DNA from: Caballeronia sp. GAFFF1
GTDB lineage: Bacteria; Pseudomonadota; Gammaproteobacteria; Burkholderiales; Burkholderiaceae
Direction of reading: 5' to 3'
DNA length: 37,094 nt
NCBI RefSeq assembly: GCF_023630705.1
Contig: NZ_JALQEM010000015.1
Location: 1-37,094, forward strand
Under the pieces are notes generated by a model that was not told the origin of the DNA, made no database searches, and was given only the letters and a program-made list of their open reading frames with translations. Made by a program: the position numbers and the translations under genes. Positions 19,296 to 29,062 of this stretch are shown here, piece by piece (position 1 is the stretch's first letter; each line of letters opens with the position of its first letter).

Positions 19296-20681
19296 TTACT
19301 GCAGATCGTCTTGACGGCTGCGCGAGCGGAACGCATCGCGCGAGCGCAGCGGATCGCCTGCGCCGCTCGCGGCGTTCGGCGCGCTCGCGCCTGCCGCGCC
19401 GCTTGCGGGAACCGCAGCCGAGCCTGCCGTCGCGCTCTGCGGGCGCACCTCGGCGCCAGCCGCAGCGGGCGCGCTGGCCGACGCGGCGTCGGCCGGGTTC
19501 GCGGCTGCGTCTTTCGCCTGCTGACGATTCGCTTCAACAAGCTTGTCGAGCGGCAGATACACCACGTTGTTGCCGGCCTTGCTGTCCACGAAGACCTTCG
19601 TGGTGCGGGAGTAGATCTGCTGCATCGTGTCCAGGTACATGCGTTGGCGAATGACGGCGGGCGCCTTCGAGTATTCGGCGTAGACCTGCTTGAAGCGTTC
19701 GGCGTCGCCCTGTGCCTGCGTGACTTCGCGATTGCTGTAGGCGGTCGCTTCGTCGATCATCTTCGCGGCATCGGCCTTCGCGCGCGGCAGCAGTTGATTC
19801 GCGTAGGCTTCGGCGGTGTCGCGGGCGCGCTCGTTGTCCTGCCGCACGCGCGACGCTTCTTCGAACGCGGCCTGCACCTGAGTCGGCACCTGCACGCTCT
19901 GCACCGTGACGCCCGTGACCTGCAAGCCGGTGCGATACGCGTCGAGCGAGTGCTGGATGGTCTCGGCGAGACGCGCGCGCAGCGTGTCGCGGTCCTTGTA
20001 GAGCAGATCGTCCGTCGCCGACGCGCCCGCGATCTCGCGGATGGCGGCTTGCGCGGCTTCGGTCACGCTCTGGTCGGGATCGAGATTGCGGAACAGGAAG
20101 TCGGTCGGCGACTTGATCTGATACTGCACCGCGAAGCGCACGTCCAGGATATCCGCCTCGTTCGTGAGCAGCGATGCATCGCGCACGTTGCCCTGCGCGA
20201 GCGCGACGCCGCGCCCGATCTCGACCGACCGAATCTGCGACGTATCGACGATATCGTGCGACTGAAACGGATACGGCAAGCGCCAGTGGATGCCCTGCGG
20301 CACCGTCTGCCGATACTGGCCGAACTGGGAAACGACGCCCACGTGCCCGTCCTGCACCACGAACACGCCGCTGCCGAGATAGATCGCGATCAGCACGCCG
20401 ATGACGATGCCGACCCCGATCTTCGTGCCGCGGCCGTTGTCGCGCGGCATGCCGCCGCCCGGCTTGCGGCCGAAGATGCCCGCGATCCGGCGGTTGAACT
20501 CGCGCCACATCTCATCGAGATCGGGCGGGCCGTCTTCCTTGCCGTTGCCGCGCTTGCCGTCTTGCGGACGCTTCGCGTCGTTCTTTACACCATTGGCGTC
20601 GCCCCGCCCCCAGCGCGGATCGTTGATGGAAAAGACGGCGCGCATGCGCTGCCTGTTAGTCCGCTCGTTGTAATCGTTCAC
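19296..20681 (-). CDS. hflK: HflK, regulator of FtsH protease (SPFH/prohibitin family)
   Basis: HflK is the partner of HflC in the FtsH-associated membrane complex. The N-terminal cytoplasmic part is Gly/Lys/Asp-rich and begins around NDYNERTNRQRMRAVFS. One transmembrane segment lies at about residues 87-107, followed by the SPFH domain with VQDGHVGVVSQFGQY and QGIHWRLPYPF. The C-terminus is an Ala/Ser/Pro-rich low-complexity tail of about 65 residues. I use the GTG at 20681 (about 461 residues) because GGTGA lies 8 bases upstream and the resulting N-terminus fits Burkholderia relatives as I recall them. An ATG five codons upstream (20696) has no Shine-Dalgarno. It follows hflX after about 56 bases. 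Confidence 0.95.
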   Translation of the reverse strand: MNDYNERTNRQRMRAVFSINDPRWGRGDANGVKNDAKRPQDGKRGNGKEDGPPDLDEMWREFNRRIAGIFGRKPGGGMPRDNGRGTKIGVGIVIGVLIAIYLGSGVFVVQDGHVGVVSQFGQYRQTVPQGIHWRLPYPFQSHDIVDTSQIRSVEIGRGVALAQGNVRDASLLTNEADILDVRFAVQYQIKSPTDFLFRNLDPDQSVTEAAQAAIREIAGASATDDLLYKDRDTLRARLAETIQHSLDAYRTGLQVTGVTVQSVQVPTQVQAAFEEASRVRQDNERARDTAEAYANQLLPRAKADAAKMIDEATAYSNREVTQAQGDAERFKQVYAEYSKAPAVIRQRMYLDTMQQIYSRTTKVFVDSKAGNNVVYLPLDKLVEANRQQAKDAAANPADAASASAPAAAGAEVRPQSATAGSAAVPASGAAGASAPNAASGAGDPLRSRDAFRSRSRQDDLQ

Positions 20682-20737
20682 TCGGTGATTCACCATTAGA
20701 CAGCCGGTTCGATGCCGCGTCGGTATTGCGGAGCAGT

Positions 20738-22051
20738 TCAGTGTCCGTGCTCGGGAACCTGGTGGCCGTCACGTTGTTCGGCTGGCCGGTGGTCTTCCGG
20801 CTGCGCGTTGGCGTCGTGTGTCTCGTTCGGCCCGGACTGCGCGGGTTGCCCGGACTGCGTGACTTCCGGCGCATCCGACGCTTCCGGCGTTCCCGACATT
20901 TCCGACGTTTCCGCCGGCGCTTGTGTTTCGGCGAGCACGCTGGGCAGGCTTTCTTCGGGTTCGCCTTCGTCGGCCGCAGCGATTTCGGCGATGGCGGCGC
21001 GCAGTTCGTCGAGTCCCTGACCGGTGCGCGCGCTCAAAAAGACGCGCGAAATATTACCATACTCGTCCCTTTCAACCGCCTCGCCGCGGGCCGCGAGTTC
21101 CGGCACTGCGTCGATCTTGTTGAAGACGAGAATCTGGCGGATGGATTCCGCGCCGATGCCGCGCAATACCTCGTTCACCTGATCGATCTGATCGAGGCGC
21201 ACGGGGCTCGATGCATCCACGACATGCAGCAGCAGGTCCGCGTGAACGGTTTCCTCCAGCGTCGCGCGGAATGCGGCGACGAGCTGGTGCGGCAACTCGC
21301 GGATGAAGCCGACCGTATCGGACACCACCACTTGCCCCGCTTCTTCGCCGAGAAACACGCGGCGCGAAGTGGTGTCGAGCGTGGCGAAGAGCTGGTTGGC
21401 TGCATACGCCTGCGCCTTCGTGAGCGCGTTGAAGAGCGTGGACTTGCCCGCGTTCGTATAACCGACGAGCGATACCGACAACGTGCGATTGCGCGTACGC
21501 TGCCGGCGCTGCGTGCCGTGCTGGCGGCGCAGCTTCGCGAGACGCGTCTTGAGCGCCTTGATTCGTTCGCCGATTAAACGGCGGTCGGTTTCCAGCTGCG
21601 TTTCGCCCGGCCCGCGCAAGCCGATACCGCCCTTCTGCCGTTCCAGGTGAGTCCACGCGCGAATGAGCCGCGTCGACAGATATTGCAGCTGCGCGAGTTC
21701 GACCTGCAGCTTGCCTTCGTGGCTGCGGGCGCGCTGCGCGAAGATATCGAGGATGAGGCTCGTGCGATCCACCACGCGGCGGTTCAGCGCCATCTCGAGA
21801 TTGCGCTGCTGCGCCGGCGCGAGGGCGTGATTGAAGATGACGAGTTCGACGTCGTTCGCTTCGCAGGAAAGGCGCAGTTCTTCGACCTTTCCGCTGCCGA
21901 TGAACATTTTGGCGTCCGGACTGGACCTGCGTCCGGTGAGCGTAACGGCGGGATGGGCGCCCGCGCTTTCTGCGAGCAGACTGAGTTCTTCGAGACTGGC
22001 TTCGAAATCGATCTTGCCGAAGTCGATGCCGACGAGTGCGGCGTTAATCAA
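20738..22051 (-). CDS. hflX: Ribosome-associated GTPase HflX
   Basis: HflX splits stalled or hibernating ribosomes, especially after heat stress. The 437-residue product shows the HflX N-terminal domain (GRRSSPDAKMFIGSGKVEEL), the linker GGIGLRGPGETQLETDRR (about 141-158) and the GTPase G1 motif GYTNAGKST (197-205), then DTVGFIRELPHQLV and NKID. No ATG is available at the right place; the TTG at 22051 (LINAALVGIDFGK) is the best start, and the frame upstream closes only 24 codons earlier at the hfq stop. The last roughly 75 residues are a disordered Glu/Pro/Ala/Ser-rich tail ending in His-rich HQVPEHGH. It follows hfq, a conserved pairing. Confidence 0.95.
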   Translation of the reverse strand: MINAALVGIDFGKIDFEASLEELSLLAESAGAHPAVTLTGRRSSPDAKMFIGSGKVEELRLSCEANDVELVIFNHALAPAQQRNLEMALNRRVVDRTSLILDIFAQRARSHEGKLQVELAQLQYLSTRLIRAWTHLERQKGGIGLRGPGETQLETDRRLIGERIKALKTRLAKLRRQHGTQRRQRTRNRTLSVSLVGYTNAGKSTLFNALTKAQAYAANQLFATLDTTSRRVFLGEEAGQVVVSDTVGFIRELPHQLVAAFRATLEETVHADLLLHVVDASSPVRLDQIDQVNEVLRGIGAESIRQILVFNKIDAVPELAARGEAVERDEYGNISRVFLSARTGQGLDELRAAIAEIAAADEGEPEESLPSVLAETQAPAETSEMSGTPEASDAPEVTQSGQPAQSGPNETHDANAQPEDHRPAEQRDGHQVPEHGH

Positions 22052-22123
22052 ATTGATGTATTCGTTTTGAAGCGACCGGCGAGTCGCATTTACGTGCGAT
22101 CTTGCCGCCGGTCGCGACGAGGT

Positions 22124-22360
22124 TTAGGACGATTCGGCGTCCGGATGGAAATTCACCGGACGGGCCGGCACGACCGTGGAAATGGCGTGCTTGTAGACCA
22201 TCTGGGTGACCGTATTCCTGAGCAACACAACGTACTGGTCGAACGATTCGATGTTCCCTTGAAGCTTGATGCCGTTGACCAAATAGATCGACACCGGCAC
22301 GTGCTCTTTACGCAGCGCGTTCAAAAACGGGTCTTGTAACAATTGCCCTTTGTTGCTCAT
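22124..22360 (-). CDS. hfq: RNA chaperone Hfq
   Basis: Hfq is the hexameric Sm-like protein that pairs small RNAs with mRNAs. The product has 78 residues. The Sm1 core [19 protein letters not shown], with [19 protein letters not shown], and the Sm2 motif [11 protein letters not shown] are intact. The C-terminal tail is very short ([14 protein letters not shown]), as usual in beta-proteobacteria and unlike the long E. coli tail. The ATG at 22360 is preceded by CGGAG at ideal spacing; the frame is open further upstream but without such a site. It lies between der and hflX on the same strand. Confidence 0.98.
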   Translation of the reverse strand: MSNKGQLLQDPFLNALRKEHVPVSIYLVNGIKLQGNIESFDQYVVLLRNTVTQMVYKHAISTVVPARPVNFHPDAESS

Positions 22361-22433
22361 AGCAAACTCCGTATTTTTTTGCAGGTTAGAAGTATTGTGG
22401 ACGAAGAAAAAGAGATCCGCCGACAATCGCTAC

Positions 22434-22439
22434 ACTATA
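22434..22439 (-). promoter_or_regulatory. Candidate -10 element of an hfq promoter
   Basis: The minus strand reads TATAGT (5/6 match) about 75 bases upstream of the hfq ATG. TTGCCG (22454-22459) is in the -35 area but only 14 bases away, so it is too close for a standard promoter. An internal hfq promoter at this spot is expected from gene order; the motif evidence is weak. Confidence 0.28.
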
Positions 22440-22509
22440 GCCGATTTTCGTTTCGGCAAGAGATCGGCCACCCGGCCAATCGGGCCGCAACGCTTGACTG
22501 AAGCGGCTC

Positions 22510-23850
22510 TCAGTCCTTGTCCGCATAAGGGTTCTTGCTCGAGCGGAACTCTATGCGCAATGGAGTGCCGGCCAGTCCAAAAGTTTCTCGAAAGCGCCCT
22601 TCCAGATACCGTTTATAGGTATCCGTGACCGCATCTAGCGCGTTGCCATGCACGACGATGATCGGCGGGTTCTGACCGCCCTGGTGCGCATAGCGAAGCT
22701 TCGGCCGCACCGGCCCGCGGCGGCGCGGCTGCTGAAATTCGACGGCTTCGATCAGCGCGCGCGTGAGCTTCGGCGTCGGCAGCTTGGCCATCGCGGCGGC
22801 GTAGGCGTCGTCGACCGATTTCATCAGGGCGCCGATGCCGGTCTTCTCCAGCGCCGAGACGTAGTGAAATTTAGCAAAGTCCAAAAACTTGAGCTTGCGC
22901 GTGAGATCGGCCTTGGTGCGCTCGCGCACATGCGAGTCCAGACCGTCCCACTTGTTCACGCCCACCACGAGCGCGCGTCCCTGTTCGACGACGAAACCCG
23001 CGATATGCGCGTCCTGATCCGAGATGTCCTGCTGCGCGTCGAGCAGCAAGATCACGACATTCGCATCCGAGATCGACTGCAGCGTCTTCACGACCGAAAA
23101 CTTCTCGATCGCCTCGAAGACCTTGCCGCGTCGGCGCAGGCCGGCCGTGTCGATCAACGTGTATTTGCGGCCTTGTCGCTCGAAATCAACATAGATCGAA
23201 TCACGCGTGGTGCCCGGCATGTCGAACGCGATCACGCGCTCTTCGCCGATCAGCGTGTTCACAAGCGTCGACTTACCGACGTTCGGTCTCCCGACGATGG
23301 CGATCTTCACGCCGTGCTGCGCCTTTTCTTCCTCGCTTTCTTCCGTGTGACCGGCATAGGCGATGTCGAGCGCGTCGTTGATCATCTCGGTCACGCCGTC
23401 GCCGTGCGCGGCCGAGATCGCCCGGGGATCGCCGAGACCCAGCTCGTAGAAGTCGGACGCGACCGCCGTGTACTTCATGCCCTCGGCCTTGTTCACGACG
23501 AGAAAGAGCGGCCGGCCGGTCTTGCGCAGATAGTCGGCGATGGACTTGTCTTGCGGCGCGAGCCCGTTGCGTCCATCGACAATGAACACGACGATGTCCG
23601 CTTCTTCCACGGCCTGCCGCGTCTGCCGCGCCATTTCGTGCAGGATGCCGTCTTTCGCCACCGGCTCGAAGCCGCCCGTATCCACGACGAGATACGGCCG
23701 TTCGCCGCCGACGCGGCCTTCGCCGTAATGGCGGTCGCGCGTCAGGCCGGGCAGGTCGGCGACGAGCGCATCGCGCGAACGCGTCAGCCGGTTGAAGAGA
23801 GTCGATTTCCCCACATTGGGGCGCCCGACGAGGGCAATCACGGGTTTCAT
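22510..23850 (-). CDS. der: Ribosome biogenesis GTPase Der (EngA)
   Basis: Der is an essential GTPase with two tandem G domains and acts in 50S subunit assembly. Both G1 motifs read GRPNVGKST, at residues 9-17 and 187-195. The expected switch and G3 elements [23 protein letters not shown] and DTAGLRRRG are present, with NKAEG and NKWDG as G4 motifs. A KH-like C-terminal domain follows, ending [13 protein letters not shown]. Length (446) is typical. It begins a new minus-strand stretch after a 361-base gap behind bamB. Confidence 0.98.
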   Translation of the reverse strand: MKPVIALVGRPNVGKSTLFNRLTRSRDALVADLPGLTRDRHYGEGRVGGERPYLVVDTGGFEPVAKDGILHEMARQTRQAVEEADIVVFIVDGRNGLAPQDKSIADYLRKTGRPLFLVVNKAEGMKYTAVASDFYELGLGDPRAISAAHGDGVTEMINDALDIAYAGHTEESEEEKAQHGVKIAIVGRPNVGKSTLVNTLIGEERVIAFDMPGTTRDSIYVDFERQGRKYTLIDTAGLRRRGKVFEAIEKFSVVKTLQSISDANVVILLLDAQQDISDQDAHIAGFVVEQGRALVVGVNKWDGLDSHVRERTKADLTRKLKFLDFAKFHYVSALEKTGIGALMKSVDDAYAAAMAKLPTPKLTRALIEAVEFQQPRRRGPVRPKLRYAHQGGQNPPIIVVHGNALDAVTDTYKRYLEGRFRETFGLAGTPLRIEFRSSKNPYADKD

Positions 23851-24211
23851 CAGATGTTGTTCACGGTTGAACGCAAGGCGAACGCGAAACGTGCGGTGCG
23901 AACGTCAGTCCCGCCTACGCCGCGCAATGGCTGCGCTTGTCGAAAATTAGCATGGATTCGGCTCGAGCCACGCGAGGGTGTGTGGCGATCGAGCGCCGGC
24001 GCCGTGCGCCGTTGTTCTGTCTGTCCGAGGGCTATTCTCGCGCCGCGTCACCGCGCGACGCGCTTTGTTCTGTCACGCCCTGCGTACCAAGTCATATTGA
24101 CGGGCGCGTACGGTGGACGCGCCCTCTTTACTGCATGCCGCGCGGACGAACCCGCCAGCGCGGCATTCTACGGCGCTTCGCCTCGGGCGAGCCGACGCGC
24201 CGTTCCGAGAC
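23851..24211. other. 361-base gene-free gap between der and bamB
   Basis: No convincing coding frame is present. The gap contains an 8-base inverted repeat (24102-24109 with 24117-24124, GGGCGCGT / ACGCGCCC) and a second GC-rich pair (GCCGCGC and GCGCGGC at about 24137-24169). Neither is followed by a clear T-run on the minus strand, so neither is a textbook terminator of bamB. The der promoter, if separate, must lie here, but I cannot pick it. Confidence 0.6.
24102..24124. repeat. Perfect 8-base inverted repeat downstream of bamB
   Basis: GGGCGCGT (24102-24109) and ACGCGCCC (24117-24124) flank a 7-base loop. On the plus strand TCTTT follows; on the minus strand, the direction of bamB, GTCAATATG follows. 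It may be a weak terminator or mRNA 3' stabiliser for bamB. Confidence 0.45.
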
Positions 24212-25354
24212 TTACTGCGGACGGAAGCCGTAGAGATCGCCGTCATGCGTCTGCACGACGAGCGTATTGCCCGCCAGCACCGGCGCGGCGGTGATCGCAC
24301 TGCCGTCGGTCGGCGCGCGGCCCACGAGTTCGCCGTTGTCCGTGCTTAAGAAATGCACGAAGCCCTTGTAGTCGCCCAGCACGACCGCGCGCCCGAGGAT
24401 GAACGGCACGCTCACCTGGCGGTTCTTGAGCTTGTCGTTCTTCCACACCGACGTACCGTCGGCGGCACGGAAAGCATTCACGACCGACCAGTCGTCGCCC
24501 GCCGCGACGATCTGCTCGTCTTGCGCGAGGCCGCTATCACTCGAAAAGTTCTTCTCCCAGACCGGACGGCCCGAATTGGCGTCGAAGCAGCCGATCTTGC
24601 CCTGGAACGTGACCGCGCAGGTCTGCGCGCCGACGAGACCGGGCGCGCCCGTGACGTCGTTGATGCGCTCGACTTCCGTCACGCCCTTCGGGTACGACAC
24701 CGGCGCTTGCCAGTAGGCATCGCCCGTTTGCAGGTTGATCGCGGCGAAGTTGCCGCCCGGGAAGCCCGCGAGCACCGCCTGGCTGCCGGCGAACGTCATG
24801 CCGGCGGCCACGCGCAGATTCAACGGCACGGCGCGCAACTGGAAGATCCATTTCTGTTCGCCGGTCTGCGCGTTGAACGCGACGACCTTGCCGTCGATAG
24901 TGCGCACGATCACGAGGTCGTTGCCCACGAGCGGCGGCGAGATAATTTCGCCCGGCGCGGTAGCCGTCCACAACTGCTTGCCGTCGGGTCCGAGCACGTA
25001 CACCGCGCCCTTCAGGCCGCCGACCGCCGTCAGATTGCCGTCGCTGCCGACCCCTGCCGACAGGTCGTCCTTGAGCTTCGTGCGCCAGACGTCCTGGCCC
25101 GTCTTCGCGTCGATCTTCGCGACGGTGCCGTTCTCACCCGCGGCGTAGACGGCGTCGCCCACCGCGACCGGCGAGAACAGATAGCGGCCGGCCTTGCCGA
25201 CGCTGGCCTTCCACGCCTGGCTGACGTTCAGCGCCGGCTTGAACTCGACGAGCGGCGTCGGCACGCGGCGCTCGTCCTTGGTCGACGAACAGGCGGCCAG
25301 AAGCACGGTCATCGCGCAGGCGAGCGGCATGGCGTAGCGTTTCAATTGGATCAT
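24212..25354 (-). CDS. bamB: Outer membrane assembly lipoprotein BamB
   Basis: BamB is the beta-propeller lipoprotein of the BAM complex. From the ATG at 25354 the product is 380 residues and begins MIQLKRYAMPLACAMTVLLAAC, a lipoprotein signal with Cys22 as the lipidated residue. The rest is PQQ-like propeller repeats: repeated blades with DAKTGQDVW, NAQTGEQKW, NLQTGDAYW and DANSGRPVW. An ATG five codons upstream (25369) is an alternative; neither start has a clear Shine-Dalgarno. It lies between yfgM and der, the conserved proteobacterial order. Confidence 0.96.
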   Translation of the reverse strand: MIQLKRYAMPLACAMTVLLAACSSTKDERRVPTPLVEFKPALNVSQAWKASVGKAGRYLFSPVAVGDAVYAAGENGTVAKIDAKTGQDVWRTKLKDDLSAGVGSDGNLTAVGGLKGAVYVLGPDGKQLWTATAPGEIISPPLVGNDLVIVRTIDGKVVAFNAQTGEQKWIFQLRAVPLNLRVAAGMTFAGSQAVLAGFPGGNFAAINLQTGDAYWQAPVSYPKGVTEVERINDVTGAPGLVGAQTCAVTFQGKIGCFDANSGRPVWEKNFSSDSGLAQDEQIVAAGDDWSVVNAFRAADGTSVWKNDKLKNRQVSVPFILGRAVVLGDYKGFVHFLSTDNGELVGRAPTDGSAITAAPVLAGNTLVVQTHDGDLYGFRPQ

Positions 25355-25491
25355 CGGAGGACGCAACATGAATGTGAATTCGGTTGACCGGCGCGGCCGC
25401 GAATCGCTTGCGGGCGACACGCGGCGCGGCGGCTTGATTGGCGAATCGGCTTCGGCGCTAGCGGAGCGCCGAACGTCGGAAGCGATGCGGA

Positions 25492-26121
25492 TCAGCCGCC
25501 GAGCGCATCGAGCTTGAACTGAACCAGTTGCCGCGCGGACGTGTCGTTCGCCGGCAGCGCCCCGAGCGCCGTCTGGTAGGCGGCGCGCGCATCGTCGCGC
25601 TTGCCTTGCGCGGCGAGCAGATCGCCCCGGCGGTCCGCGATCACGCCCTTGAACGCATCGAGCGGCGCGTCGGCGAGGAGCTTGAGGCCGGCGTCGTAAT
25701 TCTTCTCGTCGGAGAGCACCAGCGCGAGGCGCAACTTCGCGATCTGCTTGTACTCGTCGTCTTTCGCGTGATCGACGGCCCACTGCAATTGCGCCTTCGC
25801 GCCGGCCGTATCGCCTGCCATATACAGCGACTTCGCGGCCAGAAGCGCGCTCATCTCGGCGTAGGCGGTGCGGCCGAACTTGTCTTCCATGTCCGATGCG
25901 ACCCGCGCAACGAGCTTCTGATCGCTCCCGTTGACCGCCTGCTGAAGCTGGTCGTACAGCACCGAAGCCTCGGCAGCCTGACGCCGCTGCCAGTAATTCC
26001 AGCCGTTGAAAGCGGCCGCAACGACGAGCGCCACGAGCACGATCCACGTCGTGGTGTTACCCCATTTGGCCCACCAGGCCTTGACACTTTCCAGCGATTC
26101 TTGTTCGTCGTGGTAACTCAT
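25492..26121 (-). CDS. yfgM: Ancillary SecYEG translocon subunit YfgM (TPR-like, single-pass membrane)
   Basis: The protein of 209 residues has a short cytoplasmic N-terminus (MSYHDEQESLESVKAWWAKW), one transmembrane segment at about residues 25-42, and a periplasmic TPR-like domain (for example LYMAGDTAGAKAQLQWAVDH and DLLAAQGKRDDARAAYQTAL). In E. coli YfgM associates with SecYEG and the chaperone PpiD and affects the Rcs response. The order hisS-yfgM-bamB supports the call. Confidence 0.93.
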   Translation of the reverse strand: MSYHDEQESLESVKAWWAKWGNTTTWIVLVALVVAAAFNGWNYWQRRQAAEASVLYDQLQQAVNGSDQKLVARVASDMEDKFGRTAYAEMSALLAAKSLYMAGDTAGAKAQLQWAVDHAKDDEYKQIAKLRLALVLSDEKNYDAGLKLLADAPLDAFKGVIADRRGDLLAAQGKRDDARAAYQTALGALPANDTSARQLVQFKLDALGG

Positions 26122-26244
26122 CGTCCAGCTATTCCTTCCTGCGTTTCATGGCCCTTCGTTCGCGTGGCGCGATGGCGGAACCGCTTGCACGCGCTTGCAC
26201 TCGATTCCGCCGGATGCGCACGGCGTCGCTTCGATGCCTATGCT

Positions 26245-27594
26245 TTAGGCATCCTCGTCCGCGGCGGTTGCAACCATCGCATTGATTAGGTATTCGGTCA
26301 AGTCTTCCGCCGGAACGTTCACCTGCTCGTTCTTTTGCGCATCGGACGTTTCGTCGCCCGAGCGGCGCAGCGGCTTTACGCCGATCATGCCCTGCGCAAG
26401 TTCGTCCTCGCCGAGCACCACCGCGAACGCCGCGCCGCTCGCGTCGGCCTTCTTCATCTGCGACTTGAAGCTGGAAGCCGCGCCGTCCGGGCTGCAATGC
26501 AGAATGACGTCGAGCCCCGTGTCGCGCAGCCGCTCGGCCACGATGAACGCCTGCTGGGCCGCCTGCTCGCCCTGATGCACGACGTAGACGTCCGTGCCCT
26601 CGGCTTCCGGCACAAGATTTTCTTCCTTCAGCAGTTCGAGAATACGCTCGACGCCCATCGCCCAGCCGCATGCGGCGGTCGGCTTGCCGCCGAGCTGCTC
26701 GATCAGCGGATCGTAGCGCCCGCCGCCCGCCACCGTGCCCTGCGCGCCGAGCTTGTCGGTCACCCACTCGAAGACGGTGAGGTTGTAGTAGTCGAGGCCG
26801 CGCACGAGACGCGGGTTGATCGTGAACGGAATATTGTTGGCCTTTAGCAGCCTTTGCACGCCTTCGAAGTGCTTGCGCGACTCATCGCCCAGGAAATCGA
26901 CGAGCTTCGGCGCGTTCTGCGCGATCTCCTGCATCGCCGGATTTTTCGTGTCGAGCACGCGCAGCGGGTTCGTGTAGAGACGGCGCTTCGCTTCCTCGTC
27001 GAGTACATCGACGTGCTGTTCCAGATACGCGATGAGTTTCTCGCGGTGCGCCGCGCGTTCGTGCGCCTGGCCGAGCGAATTGAGTTCGAGGCGGATGCCC
27101 GTCAGCCCGAGGTCGTCCCACAGGCGCTGACACATCATGATGATTTCGGCGTCCGTGTCCGGACCCGCGAAGCCGAGCGCCTCGACGCCGACCTGATGGA
27201 ACTGGCGATAACGCCCGCGCTGAGGACGCTCGTGCCGGAACATCGGGCCGATATACCACAGGCGCTTCGGGCCGTCGTACAGCAGGTTGTGCTCGATGGT
27301 CGCGCGCACGACAGCCGCCGTGTTCTCCGGGCGCATGGTGAGATGCTCGCCGTTGAGCGCGTCGGTGAAGCTGTACATCTCCTTCTCGACGATATCGGTC
27401 ACTTCGCCGATGCCGCGCGTGAAAAGCTGCGTATGTTCAACGATCGGCGTGCGAATGTTCTGGTAGCCGTATGCGCGCAGCATCGACTTTACGGTGGTTT
27501 CGAAGAAGTCCCACAACGCGGCATCCTGCGGGAGGATGTCGTTCATGCCCTTCACGCCCGTCAGCTTCGCGAGCCGTTTCTTCTGTTCAGTCAT
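26245..27594 (-). CDS. hisS: Histidyl-tRNA synthetase
   Basis: This class IIa synthetase charges tRNA-His. The 449-residue product has motif 1 near [18 protein letters not shown], motif 2 [17 protein letters not shown], the HisA signature [15 protein letters not shown], motif 3 [14 protein letters not shown], and a C-terminal anticodon-binding domain of about 95 residues. That last domain distinguishes it from HisZ elsewhere in the window. It begins 6 bases after the ispG stop, so the two are almost certainly cotranscribed. Confidence 0.98.
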   Translation of the reverse strand: MTEQKKRLAKLTGVKGMNDILPQDAALWDFFETTVKSMLRAYGYQNIRTPIVEHTQLFTRGIGEVTDIVEKEMYSFTDALNGEHLTMRPENTAAVVRATIEHNLLYDGPKRLWYIGPMFRHERPQRGRYRQFHQVGVEALGFAGPDTDAEIIMMCQRLWDDLGLTGIRLELNSLGQAHERAAHREKLIAYLEQHVDVLDEEAKRRLYTNPLRVLDTKNPAMQEIAQNAPKLVDFLGDESRKHFEGVQRLLKANNIPFTINPRLVRGLDYYNLTVFEWVTDKLGAQGTVAGGGRYDPLIEQLGGKPTAACGWAMGVERILELLKEENLVPEAEGTDVYVVHQGEQAAQQAFIVAERLRDTGLDVILHCSPDGAASSFKSQMKKADASGAAFAVVLGEDELAQGMIGVKPLRRSGDETSDAQKNEQVNVPAEDLTEYLINAMVATAADEDA

Positions 27595-27600
27595 CTGTCT

Positions 27601-28917
27601 TTAGATTGATGCCGCGGACGTTTCGACGCGCTTGCCGTAAGTGCGCTCGACGTAGTCGCTAACAATTTGCTGGAATTCTTCGGCAATGCGCTCGCCGCGC
27701 AGCGTCTTCACCTTCACGCCGTCGACGAACACGGGCGCGGCCGGATTTTCGCCGGAACCCGGCAGGCTGATGCCGATGTTCGCGTGCTTCGACTCGCCCG
27801 GCCCGTTGACGATGCAGCCCATCACGGCGACGTGCATCTTCTCGACGCCGGGATACTGGTCGCGCCAGACGGGCATCGAGCTGCGCAGGTAGGTCTGAAT
27901 CTGCGACGCCAGTTCCTGGAACAGCGTGCTCGTCGTGCGCCCGCAGCCGGGGCACGCAATGACCATCGGCGTGAACGAGCGCAAGCCCATGGTCTGCAGA
28001 ATCTCTTGTCCGACGACCACTTCGCCGGTACGCGCGCCGCCCGGCTCGGGCGTGAGCGAAATGCGGATGGTGTCGCCGATGCCCTCTTGCAGCAGCACCG
28101 ACAGCGCCGCCGTGGACGCCACGATGCCCTTCGAGCCCATGCCCGCCTCGGTCAGGCCGAGATGCAGCGCAAAGCTGCAGCGTTTGGCCAGTTCGCGATA
28201 AACCGCGATCAGATCCTGCACGCCGCTCACCTTGCACGACAGTATGATCTTGTCGCGTCCGAGCCCCAGTTCCACGGCGCGTTCCGCCGAGCCGATCGCG
28301 GACTGGATCAGCGCCTCGTACATGACGCTTTGCAGCTCCCACGGCGTCGCGCGGGCGGCGTTTTCGTCCATCATGCGCGCGAGCAAATCCTGATCGAGAC
28401 TGCCCCAGTTCACGCCGATGCGCACCGGCTTGTCGTACCGGATCGCCGCTTCGATCATCTGCGCGAATTGCGTGTCGCGCTTCGCGCCCTGTCCGACGTT
28501 GCCCGGATTGATCCGGTACTTCGACAACGCCTCGGCGCACGCGGGATGATCGCGCAGCAGCAAGTGGCCGTTGTAATGGAAGTCGCCGACGAGCGGCACG
28601 GTCACGCCCATGCGGTCGAGTTGCTCCCGGATATGCGGCACGGCCGCCGCCGCTTCCGGCGTGTTCACCGTGATGCGCACGAGTTCCGAGCCCGCTTGCG
28701 CGAGTTCCTTGATCTGGATGGCGGTGCCGATGGCGTCGGCCGTATCGGTGTTGGTCATCGACTGGACGCGCACGGGCGCATCCCCGCCGATGGTCACGAG
28801 CTGGCCGCCCCAGCGCACGTCCACCGCATGCGACGACCGCCGCGGCAACGGACCGCCGAAAACCGGCTCCGTCGAACAGATTTTGCTGCTAATCAGGGAT
28901 TGAGCTTCGGATTGCAT
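27601..28917 (-). CDS. ispG: 4-hydroxy-3-methylbut-2-enyl diphosphate synthase (flavodoxin/ferredoxin)
   Basis: IspG (GcpE) is the 4Fe-4S enzyme of the penultimate step of the MEP isoprenoid pathway. The 438-residue protein has the TIM-barrel substrate domain (SMTNTDTAD near residue 53, then [11 protein letters not shown]) and the reductase-like cluster domain with Cys322 and Cys325 (CPGCGRT) and Cys368 followed by NGPGE. The ATG at 28917 is chosen because AAGGG lies 7 bases upstream; an in-frame TTG six codons earlier is unnecessary. Length exceeds E. coli IspG (372) mainly by inserts typical of beta-proteobacteria. Confidence 0.97.
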   Translation of the reverse strand: MQSEAQSLISSKICSTEPVFGGPLPRRSSHAVDVRWGGQLVTIGGDAPVRVQSMTNTDTADAIGTAIQIKELAQAGSELVRITVNTPEAAAAVPHIREQLDRMGVTVPLVGDFHYNGHLLLRDHPACAEALSKYRINPGNVGQGAKRDTQFAQMIEAAIRYDKPVRIGVNWGSLDQDLLARMMDENAARATPWELQSVMYEALIQSAIGSAERAVELGLGRDKIILSCKVSGVQDLIAVYRELAKRCSFALHLGLTEAGMGSKGIVASTAALSVLLQEGIGDTIRISLTPEPGGARTGEVVVGQEILQTMGLRSFTPMVIACPGCGRTTSTLFQELASQIQTYLRSSMPVWRDQYPGVEKMHVAVMGCIVNGPGESKHANIGISLPGSGENPAAPVFVDGVKVKTLRGERIAEEFQQIVSDYVERTYGKRVETSAASI

Positions 28918-29062
28918 CGAAAAACCCTTTGGCAACCGGGGCGCTGACAGGCAGCCGGAGTTGCTTGAATGGAACCTCGAACGGGCGTCACGGGAAAGAC
29001 CGTGGCGCCCCTGACTTGTCCGCGCGCGTCGCGCGGAGCCTCAAGCCGCCCGCATGATGTCC

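Noticed and set aside
17250..20699. A 1149-codon open frame on the plus strand
   Set aside because: It runs antisense through hisZ, DUF2065, hflC and hflK, all of which have clear family motifs. Its translation is Arg/His/Ala-rich with no domain, a typical artefact of high-GC codon use.
23937..24233. A 98-codon open frame in the der-bamB gap
   Set aside because: It has Arg/Cys-rich random-like composition, no ribosome binding site and it runs into the bamB 3' end; not credible as a gene.
25355..26047. N-terminal extension of bamB through yfgM in another frame
   Set aside because: The extended frame overlaps yfgM in a different frame and has no lipoprotein signal at its start; bamB begins at the lipobox-bearing Met.
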